64,000 nt of DNA from Pratylenchus scribneri (GCA_030063045.1 JAQSEB010000147.1:1637423-1701422); one strand, 5' to 3'. Counted from the stretch's first letter, positions 51,317-63,554 are shown. Program-made: numbers and translations. Notes: generated by a model from the sequence alone, not told the origin.

Positions 51317-53344
51317 TTTTAGTTTTTTGATAGAATTAAATTGAATATTTTTTTGCTGAAATTATTTTTTGAAGAAGAAAATGCGTCACAAATTTTGGCA
51401 GTTTCGGAACAGAACTTTCAATACTGTCGTTTCAGTATCTGGATACTGAGTACTGACCCATTTTTTTGGCCTTACAATTAACTCATCATTGGACAAAATG
51501 GAAGTAACCAATTCGAGGAGGAGGATAAAAGCCATTCTCTTAAATTAATGTCTACTAAAAAGTGAAGTAACTAATATTCGAAAACTTAAATCATTTTGGG
51601 AATTAAGTAACTTTTCCTCAAAAAATCCTAGTTTATTATATTCAAAGACATGGAACTTTTCGTAAAGCTGAATTTAATAGTACTTAAAAAAGGCAATTTT
51701 TAGAGGACACTTTGGGCATTTCAATGGCATATAACCTTCCCAAATTGGCTATTTCCACGCTGAGCTATAATCAAAAGAATGGTAGAAATATTGAAACGGC
51801 AGTACCGAAACATCCCCAATCCCATTGCCTTTGCCTATTTTATTAGTAATATCTAATAAACAAAGGTCAAACAATAAAAATTATTTTATTTGGTCGATTC
51901 CCATTCATCAATTGTGCGCAATGGGAATTTATGGAGAAAATGGGAATGAATGAAATTGGGAGAAAATGTTAAATGGCGCAAAATGACGATGGATGAGAAT
52001 ATTGTTGATGTTGACCCCGATTGGAAATTCCCCGTCCGGAATTAGTCCGGTTGAATGAATGAAGATTATTTATGATGATAAAATTGTCGATGGGGAGGAC
52101 AAATTTGGAATGGCGGAGAATACTTTTATTTATGGACTTTATTGTTTTCACTTTTGAGAATAAAATAATCTGATATAATTAAAGATAAACAAAAAATAAC
52201 CTTTTCCTTCTAAAGATCATTTTTTGCACAATGTGATAAAAAAACAAACTCTCTTTCCCTGATTAAATTTTTTGGAAAAATAATAATAATGGAAAATGAA
52301 AATGACCTCAACATTTTTATACTGAAGGGGCTAGAGGTTATTTATTTTATTGTAATGGGAAAATGATGCAACTTTTAACCAGTGTACTGTACAGTGGGTA
52401 CAGTAAGTCAATATGAGAATGGACATCCCGCGTCTCGCGTTCCGTGTGTTTATTGAACGATTCATTTCGATTGTTTAAAATAGGCGATATTAAAATGAGG
52501 AAAATACAAAATGATGCAATTCATCCACCGTACTATACAAATTTTAAAAGACTACTATAAAATTAATGAAAAAAATGCTTAACAAGTTCTTCATGTGATT
52601 ATTCATTATTGCCTTTGGTAATCTATAAATATAATCAATTAGATAATATTGTTTCCATAAGATTCAGCATAAGTTCGATATTAAGACTTTGTAAAATTAA
52701 AATTTTAAATTATAGTAAATCAATAAGGCAATGCATTCAATGTTTAAACCGTTTTTATTACATTTTTCTCACTTATATAAAATTTTCAGCCACTTTAGAA
52801 ATATAGTTTGTATTTTCTGAAAAAAAGTAAAAAAGATCATTCAATATCAATACTCTATTCCAATATTTATTTTCTTTTTGATGCGGGACCTGAGAGCTGA
52901 GACCATTCGATTATATATGAGATCAATTGCGGGTATAATTCCCCCAAAGTCATTTTTAGCCAAACTTGGCTAATTTATCATCATTCATCAACTCTCGACC
53001 TCTCAAAGGAATCAAACGACGAAGTACCGGAAAATATTGATATCAAATTAGAGGTAAAAGGAGAGCAAAAAATAGTGAACTGTGAATGAATGAATGATCT
53101 CGGTCTCCTTTTTTTCAATTTTTATAAATTTTAAAACCGGTTTGAGAGTGAATGAATTGTCTTCGATCTCAAAATTATCATTATTTATGGGAATTTTCCA
53201 TGAATAAAAATTAGAAATGGAATATTTAAAGGAAATTTGTTAGCTTAAAATTGAACATAAAATTAATTATTCAGAATAGTTAATTACATTTTATCTATTT
53301 ATGAAAAATGTTGTTGAATTCCGATTTCAATTTTGATCATTTTG
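51317..53344. other. Intergenic upstream of MetE
   Basis: Should contain the MetE promoter. A decayed inverted-repeat element lies at about 51395-51825 (TACTGTCGTTTCAGTAT versus inverted ATATTGAAACGGCAGTA). A short palindrome GTACTGTACAGTGGGTAC is near 52385. No gene is supported. Confidence 0.45.
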
Positions 53345-53425
53345 ATTCATAGTTATTCGTTACCAACTTGTTGCCAGATATTCAAAAAAAACTAACCACA
53401 GCAGCAGGTCCAGTTATAGTAAAAA
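53345..53425 (-). pseudogene. Relic terminal exon of the Gly/Leu-rich secreted gene family
   Basis: On the minus strand it reads LNIWQQVGNE-stop, next to a degenerate ITGPA block. It is clearly related to the intact-looking exon at 56556-56650 (VLNMWQQVGNDDE-stop, GITGAGTGAG). It is broken by an in-frame stop in the LNIW-upstream segment. The minisatellite begins immediately upstream of it in its own direction. Confidence 0.5.
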
Positions 53426-54070
53426 CATTTTGTGTTTTCACTTAATTAAAAACATTTGTGTTTCACTTAGCTAAAAACATTTTGTGTTTCACTTAGCTAA
53501 AAACATTTTGTGTTTCACTTAGCTAAAAACATTTTGTGTTTCACTTAGCTAAAAACATTTGTGTTTCACTTAGCTAAAAACATTTTGTGTTTCACTTAGC
53601 TAAAAACATTTTGTGTTTCACTTAGTTAAAAACATTTTGTGTTTCACTTAGCTAAAAACATTTGTGTTTCACTTAGCTAAAAACATTTTGTGTTTCACTT
53701 AGCTAAAAACATTTTGTGTTTCACTTAGTTAAAAACATTTTGTGTTTCACTTAGCTAAAAACATTTTGTGTTTTCATTTGCTTAAAAACATTTTGTGTTT
53801 CACTTAGCTAAAAACATTTTGTGTTTTCATTTGCTTAAAAACATTTTGTGTTTCACTTAGTTAAAAACATTTTGTGTTTCACTTAGCTAAAAACATTTTG
53901 TGTTTTCATTTGCTTAAAAACATTTTGTGTTTCACTTAGCTAAAAACATTTTGTGTTTTCATTTGCTTAAAAACATTTTGTGTTTCACTTAGCTGAAAAC
54001 ATTTATGTTTTCGTTTGCTTAAAAACATTTTGTGTTTTTACTTAAGTCAAAAAAAATTTGTGTTTTCGTC
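53426..54070. repeat. 26-bp minisatellite array
   Basis: About 24 tandem units of roughly 26 bp, consensus AAAAACATTTTGTGTTTCAC plus TTAGCT. Variants lose one T pair (CATTTGTG) or carry TTTTCATTTGCTT in place of TTTCACTTAGCT. The TTTGCTT variant is clustered at the right end in alternation with the main type, which suggests higher-order duplication of dimers. Confidence 0.92.
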
Positions 54071-54378
54071 TGGGATTTGCTTCAATGAATTCATTTGGGT
54101 GTTAAAGTGCGCCGAATTTCAAATGGCAATTAAATTACACAAAATTATTATCCATTTTAATGGAATTAGAGCAGATGGAAAATGCAAATTGCCAATTGGC
54201 AGCTGTGATAATAGTGGGTGTAAAATGTAAAAAGAAAGAGTAAATTTAATTTAGCGGCGGCACTGTTGACTGAGTGTATGTAAAATTTTTTAAAATAACA
54301 TGTAATCATTTCTTTCTGAAGTTCGAATGTTATTCATATTTTTAATTTCATTTTCCTTATCTTCCAAATAATTGAAAT

Positions 54379-54747
54379 CAGGGTGTCTATAAGGTCGGAC
54401 CAAAAATGTGGCATTGGCTAAGAAAAATGTGGGAAAAATGTGGCAAAATTGGCCAAAAATGTGGCAAAAAATGTGGCATTTTTTAAAACAATTAAGATTC
54501 AAATAAAAATTAATTTGAAAATATTTATTTTGTATATTTCTCTATTATTTTATATCCAAATATTGCCGCGCAGCGAAAAATTTTACTCAAAAATGGCCGC
54601 ACAGCTAAAAATTTTAGTCGAAAATGGCTAAACCGAAAAATTGTAACAAAAAGTGCTCGCCAAAAAAATCAAAAATGTGGGAAAAATGTGGCGAGATGGT
54701 CCAAAATGTGGCAAAAGCCACATTTATGTGGTAATTTAGACACCCTG
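54379..54747. mobile_element. hAT-type MITE, 369 bp, with 8-bp TSD
   Basis: Ends CAGGGTGTCTA and inverted TTTAGACACCCTG, interior packed with AAAATGTGGCA repeats. The target duplication ATTGAAAT is perfect at 54371-54378 and 54748-54755. No coding capacity. It sits just upstream of the first receptor start and may affect its promoter. Confidence 0.8.
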
Positions 54748-54777
54748 ATTGAAATAAGCCAAAATTAAATAACTGAA

Positions 54778-56260
54778 ATGAACGCAAATTATCAAATAGT
54801 ACATTGGTGGAATGCGCACATTGTGCCACCTTTTGGTTTTAGTCTGAATGCCGCATTCATTTGGTTGATTTTGAAGAAAACTCCCAAAGAAATGTTCACA
54901 CACAGTCGAATTCTCCTTCAAACATGCGCATTTGATATTCTATATCTCATTGTTTTGACAATTGGCGAACCGGTTCCTTTCACAATAAATTTCAATTAAA
55001 TTATAAAGATATAAATTTCAGTTTATATTATTTCTGGATGACAGAATGACAGTGGTATATGAGGGATATTTTTCACGATTTTTGGAAATGTTGCTTGCTT
55101 CAACTTATCCATTTTCTCATTGCATATTTCATTCGTTCTTTCTTTATTTCCAAATATTCAGCATAATCGTCCAGTTTTTGTATAGATATATCATTTTAAT
55201 AAAGTTAGTTTTATACTCAATAATCTTATTAATCATATGATAATTATTTTTAATTAATAAATTATGAGAGTGGAATTTTTAAGCCTAGATAATTAGGAAA
55301 AGCCTATCTAAGTTTTCTGATAAATCACCAAAATAAATTTCGAAAAAAATCAAAAAAGATGTATTTTCTTTTTATCATATTAGAATGAATTTTCTCTAAT
55401 ATTTTTTGTTAAAAATGTACTAATTAAATCCAAATTCCAAAAATAGGATATGACGATATAAAAGACAAATAATTGAATAAAATTATGTAAAAAAAATAAT
55501 TTAATGAAAAGAATTATTTAAGAAATTACCAAATAAATTGGCAACGTTATATCCTTTTACTATTAATTCCATTTTTCATCGTTTCAACAATTATTGTATT
55601 CATATTTGGAGCCATTTATAATCTAAAATTTAATCCAACTCCACTAATGATAAATGGTAGCAATTATCCAGTGTATTTTGACGCCGAATTAAAGGTAAAT
55701 TATGTTATAATTTTTTAGATTTTTTATTCATTTTCAGGATGGTGTTATTATCAAATATATTTATATGTCATTTTTCTATACATTTTTATTCGCATGCATT
55801 GTTATTTTTTGTGCCGTAAAAATAATTCGATTTGTCAATTCCCATGCCAAATTTAATGAACGAATGAAGAAGCTGAACAAACAACTTACTTTAACACTTA
55901 TTTTAATTGTAAGTTTATTCAAAAGTTATTTATTTGGATTTTTTGAATTTGGAATAATTCTCATAATATACTAGATAATTTACTTTTATTCGAAATTTTA
56001 GGCAGTATTCCCTTCTATTCAATTGATATTCGAATGCCTCACTATAATTTAGCTCTTTTTCATCATCAGCATCTGAGATTTTTAATTTTTTAACAAATAT
56101 TTGTGAATGTTGGCCGCCGATTTTAAATCCAATTATTGGAATAATTATCAATAAACCGTATCGTGAGACGATCTTTCTATTTTTCACGAAATCAAAAGGA
56201 ATATGTGCCCCAAAGGCAATACAAGTTACACCGGCACCGGCAGAGGCAGCTGCAAAATAA
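54778..56260 (+). CDS. Serpentine chemoreceptor, probably damaged
   Basis: Nematode chemosensory GPCR paralogous to 58961-61156. Exon 1 from ATG 54778 (FGFSLNAAFIWLILKKTPKE, then LIVLTIGEP) joins at 55021 to FILFLDDRMTVVYEGYF and FLYRYIILIK. Exon 3 from about 55528 (NWQRYILLLLIPFFIVSTII) and exon 4 from 55739 (FLFACIVIFCAVKIIRFVNS) follow. Exon 5 at 56003 (AVFPSIQLIFECLTII) then meets TAG at 56049-56051. After a further one-base frame change the TM7 block CECWPPILNPIIGIIINKPY (about 56108) and a tail run to TAA 56258-56260. A 34-nt GC-AG intron could bypass both lesions but would remove part of TM6. A recent pseudogene is the simpler reading. C-terminus and status are uncertain. Confidence 0.65.
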
Positions 56261-56555
56261 GATGAATTATTTCTTATTGCTATTTTAAGAGTTTGAACTC
56301 ATTCATATTTTGATTTTCGTTTTTTCTGAAATTAAAATTAATAAATATCTTATATAAATATGATAATTTTTACAGCATAATTATTTAAAACTCATTTTTG
56401 CGACTTTTTTCCTTTAATTCTTTGCCAATTTTCTTAGATCTCAGTCATTTATTTAAAATAATAATCAAATTTATTTTGGAATTTAAAATAAATTTTATCT
56501 ATTTATAAAAACGAAGAAATTGTCAATATATTTTTGATTATTCAATTCTCATTCA
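56261..56555. other. Short convergent spacer
   Basis: AT-rich sequence between the receptor end (plus) and the Gly/Leu-rich gene end (minus). Nothing is recognised. Confidence 0.4.
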
Positions 56556-57721
56556 TCATCATTGCCAACTTGTTGCCACATATTCAAAACACTGTTGATC
56601 ATGTCGCCCGCCCCAGTCCCAGCTCCAGTAATGCCGCCGATTCCGAAAATGGTAAAGGAAATTTGGTTTGAAATTATAAAATTAACTTTTGTATTTATTA
56701 GACTATTCCTTTAGAACACAAATTTTAATTGAAGTGATTATGCCAAATGGAACTAATATTACAATTCAAAGAATACGATGGAAATATAAAATCTGCTTTC
56801 CTTCTTGATTCTGATGTATAATATGGCCTTCTTAATTTTCTTTAGAATTGTATGTCAAATAATATTGCGACAATGGTAAAATGAAATTTGGTCACCCTTA
56901 AATTCCAATTTGAAGGCCAATTATTTGGGTCTCCTTTTTTCTTACCACTATTGCCAAGTCCATTCAGCCCGCTCAATCCCGTCAATCCGCCCAATCCTCC
57001 AAGTCCGTTCAGTCCGCCCCCTCCAAGCCCACTTAATCCGTTCAAACTATTCAATCCACCCAATCCACTCAATCCCCCCAGACTGCCCAATCCATTGTTT
57101 GTCAATCCAGTGCCAATTCCACCAAGAGGAGACTGAAATTAAAATATGGAAATTTGTGAATAAATTTACTCTAATATTTTATTTATTTTCTTTCATTATT
57201 TAATCGATTAATTTTGGTTTCACCGTTAATCCACCAGCCGACGCCAAATATGGATTTGTGTTTGTGTTCATCAGCGTATTTCTGGGGCCATATCGATTAT
57301 TGGCCAATTGTTGTTGTTGTTGTTGGCCTCGGGCAAATATTGAAGTCAAAAGTGGAAATGCATTTGTGCCACCTTCTGAATTGCCCCAAATTTGGTACAT
57401 ATTCTTCATCATGTCGAAATTGTTATTATTCGTGCCACCGAGATTTGTTCCTCCCAATCCACCTAATGCAGATAATCCACTTAATCCATTTAGGCCATTT
57501 AATCCATTTAGGTTAGTGGAGGAAAGTCCACCAAGACCACCGGAAAGGGCGGAAAGAGCGTCGAGTGAATTTGTGGATCCACCATTATTAGTGGCTGCGG
57601 CCAACAATGCCAACATTGCCGGATTCAATCCATTCGATGATTGGCCATTGGCATAGAATGCAAAATAATTATTGAGAAAAAATATTAAAAATGAAGAAAT
57701 GATTGAAAGGGAAAAGGGCAT
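56556..57721 (-). CDS. Gly/Leu/Asn-rich secreted repeat protein
   Basis: Exon 1, 57721-57224: a signal peptide (IISSFLIFFLNNYFAFYANG) followed by AAATNNGG and GLNGLNGLSGL-type repeats, NMYQIWGNSEGG, a poly-Gln tract and TNPYLASAGGLT. A GTGAAA donor joins in phase to exon 2 (57133 to about 56892), SPLGGIGTGLTNNGLGSLGG and more GLxGL repeats, then GKKKGDPNNWPSNWNLR before a GTGACC donor. A terminal exon TIFGIGGITGAGTGAG...WQQVGNDDE-stop (stop near 56556) is likely, but its acceptor is not clear. Gly/Leu repeat secretory proteins occur in cuticle, egg-shell or gland secretions; which applies here is unknown. The long plus-strand frames over it are shadows. Tail similarity to 53345-53425 shows a small gene family. 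Confidence 0.6.
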
Positions 57722-58960
57722 TATCTTTTGGGCAGTTTTGAATAGGAAAATGGAATTTGAAATTGGAAATTCGGGATGAAATGGAAAAAGCAGATGAATA
57801 AATAAAATTGGTCAAAATTGATAACGGGTCGATTACGTCAATATGAGAGCATTTATTATATTCAATTTATTCAAATTAATCTTCTTAATTTTTTAATTTT
57901 CAATTATAAAAAATCATCCTAATTCGCAAATATCGAAATTGGGCATTCGGCACAGATGCCGATCAAAAATTGGTGATGATCAAGGATGGCGGCAAATTAT
58001 GAGGAAAAAGAACAATTATTATGATGAGCAAACACAATTGAAAATCAGTTATGAATGACATATGAAGATTATTAATATGGCCATGTAATTCATTTTATTC
58101 CATTTCTGCTGATAAATATGTCCCCGATGTTCTTTTTTCATAATTCAAAATTTATTCAAAAATGGCCCAACATTTCCCTTTCTCTAATAGTAAGCTTTTT
58201 TGATAATTTGAGGGATGGTTGTTTGGGTCTCCTGTGATGGCCGATAGCAATACTGTAATGATTGCTCTGCTGATGCATCTGCAAGTGTCTTTTAGCTTCT
58301 TCAAAATTTTCTTGCTCCAATTCTACTAATTTTACACTGCCATTCACATTTCATAGACACATCGAACAGAATAGGTATGACAGAGATGGTTTCATTTTTG
58401 GTTTAAGTTAAGGGAAGATTTCCTTAAAAGATGGCATTTGGGGGACAAAAAAGGGAAAGATCCTAAGGCAAATGACCTCTCGCGGGATATTCAGAAATCC
58501 TGCTTATTGGAAAAGGAAGAATTATTTTCATCGACTCGATTGACGATTCTGATCGAGAGGAGGCATTTTCATTTTTTAGCATCGATATGGGAATGGGAAG
58601 ACAATAAAATTGAATTAAAAATGACCGAAAAGAAATTCATTCAATTCAAAGAATGTCAATGAATTTTTGACCAAATTGCCGGCTCCATCTGAGAATGTAA
58701 TTTTATTTGACGTCTCATGTTTAAGAAGGGTAATTTATTTATTTTTCCAATACAGCTGCCCTTTTATGCCACCGCCAGCTGCACTGATGTATTTGGGGGC
58801 GGAATTATGTACCAATGGAATGAATGGATTAATCAAATAAAAATGCCAATAAATTTAATAATGTTTTTTATTGGAGTTGCCTAAATTGAATTTGTCTACA
58901 TTTTTGCCCTTTCTCCATTGAACCATTCATTCATATTTTTCATTTTCATTCTATACTCAA
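57722..58960. other. Intergenic with weak coding candidates
   Basis: Two candidates, neither convincing. Minus 58347-58156: 63 residues (VELEQENFEEAKRHLQMHQQ). Plus about 58438-58870: a charged frame (KGKDPKANDLSRDIQKSCLL) that shifts into PSENVILFDVSCLRR and a possible spliced exon LPFYATASCTDVFGGGIMYQ. They may be fragments of one decayed gene. No family is recognised. Confidence 0.3.
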
Positions 58961-61156
58961 TTGAAAATGACGGCACCCCTTATTTTGGCACATCATTTGA
59001 ATGCCATTTTTTGTATTTTGATTGGAATTCCAATCAATTCATTGCTTCTTTGGCTAATTTCCCGCAAAACATCAAAAGAGAAGAAGATGTACAATCAAAT
59101 TTTGATGCAATCGGCAATTATGGATATTATCTTACTAATTTTCAATGGAATTGTTCAACCGGTAAATGAAATATATATTAGATGGATTATTTGGTTTAAG
59201 CCTAAAAAATTTAATAAAAATTTTATGAACTATTCCATCTGCTAAATGCGTGGGTATTCCTCTAAATTTAGCTGATTTTCTTGGATATTTGTAAAGACAT
59301 AGGATTTCCCATATATTTTGTAGATATGCCATTATTTCATGAATTTTTAAAATAAATTTTTATTCCATTTGATTAATTGTTTCCATACTTAGAGTAGTTT
59401 GATATAAAATACTGAACAAAATAATTGGCCAGGATGTTATGGCCATAAAACCAAACTGCCCTGATTTTAACCTTTTTTCTCGCTATTTTGGCCTTAGCTA
59501 TTGCCAATTCTATTAAATTAATTAATTTTTTCTCAATCTATTCAATTCATCCAAAGCATTATGATATAAAATATGTTAAACTTAATTCAAAAATATTCAT
59601 TGTAAATTTAATTTTTTTAAATTAAAATTCAGAAACTCATTCTCTCAACCATAAAATTTATTCAAAATTCCCAAAATTAGATTAATTTCACTAAAATTAA
59701 AAAATAAATGAAAATGAATGAATATGCACAATTGCAGGTTTTCTTTGTTGAGGATGGGATTGCGCACGATTTAATTGCCAATCAATTTTTTTGTTGGCTT
59801 CCAAATCCGGCCAATCACATTCTTTTCATTTGCTGGTTTATTGCCTTCTATTTTTCAATGGTTGGCCTTGGTGTTCAATTTGTTTATCGATATTTGGTCC
59901 TTTGCAGGTTTTTCCTTTTTATTTTCCACAATTTCATCAAATTTAATTACAGGAATTTTCAAATTAATTCAGTCGGCTATTTTGCCCTTTTGTCCATCGC
60001 CTTCATCCTTCAATTGCCTTTGGTCGCATTTTTATCCATAACTTCATTTCCGAATACCCAAAATGAATTCATTTTGGATGAACGTGTTCTTGACCATCTT
60101 GGGAATGGGCCAAACCAAAATGGTGCCTGGCGATTGGCCATTCACGCCGATATGGTTGAATTTTCATTTTTTATTATTTTTTAAAATTGGAGAGTTATTT
60201 AAAATGCGGTAAAGATTATAACAGTTTAGTTATTTGTCCGAAACCCCCAAATTCTAAACTATTATATAGATGTCATCAAGGACCATCGAATGATATATAA
60301 TTTATCGTGTTTTGATTAAAAATTAAAGGTATTAAACCGTTCGAATTGTATTTTCGGTTTATAACTAGTTTGGAAATGGTTTAACAAAATTTATATTAAT
60401 CCTCTTGATGAGATTTATTTTTAGGGTATATGGTTTGTGAGTTAGGTAAAATTTCTAAAAGTTATAAATTGCTAAAATCTTTTCTATATTTTCAACAATT
60501 TTTTCCACTTTTTCAATATTTTTTTTTCTTCTGAAAATTCAATTTTTTCCTATTTAAATTTAATCAATTATTTATTAGCGTGATCCCCTTGTCCTCTGTT
60601 GGTTTGCAATGTATTTAATTTACAATGCCATTCTCTATTCCATCATCATATTTTGTGCCGCCCGAATTCGCACTTCATTGGCCAAACAAATTGCCCAATT
60701 TGAGGTGTCAAAATCATCTGGAGAGTTGAATGGCCAAATCACTCGAACTTTGCTTGTCCAGGTGAATCTATAATTAAAATATTCCAAAAAAATTCAATTA
60801 ATCCAAAAGGCTTTTTTGCCCTTTTTCCCATTGATTTTATCCTCTATTGCCGTCTTCTCCGCCCTTCTTTTGCCCCAATCCGCAAATTCTTCCCAAATAA
60901 TGATTGTCCAAATGTTGGTCACAATTCCCCTCTCATGGGTGCCAATGGCCAATCCATTTTTGACACTTTTGATTGTGAAACAATATCGAAAATGGATGAT
61001 TAATTTGGGCAAATTTTGCATTGGAAAAGTTGGTTGAGAAATAATTTAAATTAATTGGAATTATTTTTATAGATTGAATCAATGCCGGCGGCGACCAATT
61101 CAAAAACGACCATCATTGTAGTCAAAAATCGAGCAAAGATGCCACCAAAATATTAA
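58961..61156 (+). CDS. Serpentine chemoreceptor (SR-type 7TM GPCR)
   Basis: Chemosensory receptor expected in ciliated sensory neurons. Exons join in phase: 58961-59160 (LNAIFCILIGIPINSLLLWL, then SRKTSKEKKMYNQILMQSA), 59738-59907 (LFICWFIAFYFSMVGLGVQF, YRYLVLC), 59954-60156 (VGYFALLSIAFILQLPLVAF), 60581-60760 (AILYSIIIFCAARIRTSLAK), 60811-61029 (FPLILSSIAVFSALLLPQS, then PMANPFLTLLIVKQYRKW) and 61072-61156, TAA at 61154-61156. Seven hydrophobic segments can be counted. The NPF-L-KQYR end of TM7 and the LLL-LISRKT-E loop resemble the srd/str-like superfamily. It appears intact. The third intron holds a family A MITE. It is a tandem paralog of the damaged receptor at 54778. Confidence 0.78.
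60190..60540. mobile_element. Family A MITE copy in receptor intron
   Basis: The left arm AAACTATTATATAGATGTCA and GGACCATCGAATGATATATA, with a right-arm complement (CCTCTTGATGAGATTTATTT) and end CACTTTTTCAATATTTTTTT. Non-coding. Confidence 0.5.
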
Positions 61157-62475
61157 TCATTTTTGAATAAATAAATTTTAATCCAAATAATATTTGCGAT
61201 TATATAATTGTTGTTTTATTTGTTTATTCATATTTTTTGCAATTGAGTTTGCTTACAGCAATTTTTTCCGCTATCACTATTTTTTCGGAAAAAGTGGAAT
61301 TTTATTGTGTTGAAATCTGAATTTTCGATACATCGACATTTTGGTAAAATTTACCATTTGCCTTTCAATCTCGAGTAAAATGCTCGAAGTTACAAGAAAA
61401 TATAATCTATTAAGAATTCGTCTTGATGGCAAATCATAAATCATTCCAACAAAAAATTAATAAATTTTTACCATTTTCAATCTTTTTTTTCATGAAAATT
61501 TATGGGAAAACATTTTTCCAAATATCAGTTCCAATTTTCAACTGATTTTTTAAAATATTTGAATAGACATTTTTTCATCAAATCTAATGACCAAATAAGC
61601 ATTATTAAAATTGTAATTCGTGATTTGCCCTTTTTAGCTGGAGAAGGAAGTAAAAAATTTTTGTTGGATAAAAATAAAACACGGAATTAAAAATTAATCC
61701 ACACAAAACACTCAAAACAATAATCTCCGAATTTATTGAAATGCAAATTTTGAATCGCACATTAAAAATTGTTTACCACAATGGGAAGACACAATATAGG
61801 AATAAAAATGAATAATGTTCACCACCACAGATTAACCGTAAACCAAAAACATGAGGATTGGGGATGTCTAGCATTTATGGCCAATAAAAAAGGGAAATTG
61901 TTTGTCCATATTGTTATCAAAATTCACACATTAAAAATTAGTTCCTCATTTTTTTATCACGAAAATTTGTGTGGAAAACACAAACATATCCCATTTTGAA
62001 AATAATAAATAGGACATGCTATAAATTTGACACAATTTTTCGGAGATTTCTCATTCTAATTACAAAATATTAAATTCAATTGCGACCAAAAATCAAGAAA
62101 AATTCGATTATATATTTTAGAATTTGCCCAAAATATATATTCGAATTTTTCTCATAAACCATATTTGGCCTTTTTATAAATTCATACAAATTCAATGAAT
62201 AATCGATAATTAGTGGAAATTTTATGCCAAAAATATTCCATAGGAATCGAGAAAAAATAACATTTTTAAGGCCAAATGTATTTGCCAGAAAAACAAGTTT
62301 TTAGGAAGGATTTATAAAAATTTGTAGAAGTATAATTCTACTAGATCAGGCAGGGATAATATTATTTATATATGCTTGAAATGCTAATATGACCGAACAA
62401 ATTCTAAAAAAAATAATACAATAATTTCTCTTTTCACAGCTTTGAATATAAAATCTTAAATAAAAGTCTTTAACA
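61157..62475. other. Intergenic, AT-rich
   Basis: No supported gene. A weak palindromic stretch lies at about 62100-62160 (AAAAATTCGATTATATATT versus ATATATATTCGAATTTTTCT). The last 200 bp should hold the promoter of the Cys-rich gene. Short ORFs here have no coding character. Confidence 0.4.
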
Positions 62476-63554
62476 ATGATTGGAAATGCCGTTTTCGCAA
62501 TTTCTGTCTTTCTATTGGCTTTGAACATTGATCCCAATTTGGCTGCATGTACGAATGGCCCATGCCCAGGAAAAGGGATGGTCGAAGGCCAACAATGGTG
62601 TGCAAGTATTTTTTTTTCATTTTTTTAATCAAGTTTTGAAAAACCCAATATCTAGGCGTTTTTTGAATTCCGTGAACCACATAATCTTCACGAAAGAATT
62701 AAATTTTATCAAAAATTGTATAAATAAAATAATTAGAAAATGAATTGATGAGAAGACAAAATGAAATCTAAAATTTTAGTTTTGGTTACTTTAAATTTAT
62801 GGGGATCAATTCTTACATATTTCAATTTTATATTTTTAAAAGAAATATTTTTATTTAGTTCACTGTTAAATTGAAATTAATACATCGATTAAAATTTTTT
62901 TTATAAATATCCAATTTTAAATAACTTTTCTCAAAATTATGATTATCCATTAATATGTCAACAAATAAAATTAAAATATTTAATTTTATTTTATTTCATC
63001 CATTTTTTGTAATTTATTTTTCCCAAAATTCGGATAGATGGCGAAGCGAATTATAGAAAATATTATGCCGTCTGCCACGGTGGTTGTGCCGTTTTTCAAC
63101 CATGTCCTACCGACACCGAATGCACATTTACAAATAGTCAAAAAACTAAGGTGGCTTGTACCTGCCGAGAAACATGTCCTGTTCCAGGGAAGCCTGCTGG
63201 CGCGCAATGGTGTGCACGTAAGTTATTCCCCCATTTTAAATCAATTTTTGGAAAAATATTTCTCCTGGAATTTATTTCTTTAGAAGACAAATTATAATAT
63301 TATTAATATTTTAATATTTAATTGACAATTTTTACTCTTTAATTTGATTTTGATCAGAATAAAAATGATCAATAATATAACAGATATTTCTAATTTCCAT
63401 TTAATTTATTTTTCCCTCAAATTCAAATTTAGAAGGCGATGCAAATTACTTCAAATATTTTGGCACATGTACCCCCGGTGGTTGTGCCGTTTTTCGCGCA
63501 TGCGCCCTTGGCACCAAATGCAAAACTGCCGGAAATGGCATTATTTGTGCCTGA
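62476..63554 (+). CDS. Secreted cysteine-rich protein with exon-module repeats
   Basis: Start ATG at 62476. Signal peptide MIGNAVFAISVFLLALNIDP, cleavage expected after NLAA. Three exons join at phase-1 introns that each fall directly after a QWCA motif: exon 1 62476-62604 (CTNGPCPGKGMVEGQQWCA), exon 2 63039-63218 (NGEANYRKYYAVCHGGCAVF, ACTCRETCPVPGKPAGAQWC) and exon 3 63433-63554 (QGDANYFKYFGTCTPGGCAV, stop TGA 63552-63554). The module ANYxKYxxxC-GGCAVFxxCxxxTxC occurs twice, with conserved cysteines that should form disulfides. About 140 residues, no membrane anchor. Function unknown: a secreted effector, antimicrobial-type or inhibitor-like protein are all possible. The symmetric phase-1 exon supports duplication by exon shuffling. 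Confidence 0.75.

Noticed and set aside
53426..54070. CRISPR-like regular repeat
   Set aside because: Units are directly adjacent with no unique spacers and the context is eukaryotic; it is a minisatellite.
57258..57656. A 132-residue plus-strand frame rich in Pro, and a similar one at 56888-57136
   Set aside because: Both are shadows of the Gly/Leu repeat gene on the other strand; the minus strand has the signal peptide and in-phase splice sites.
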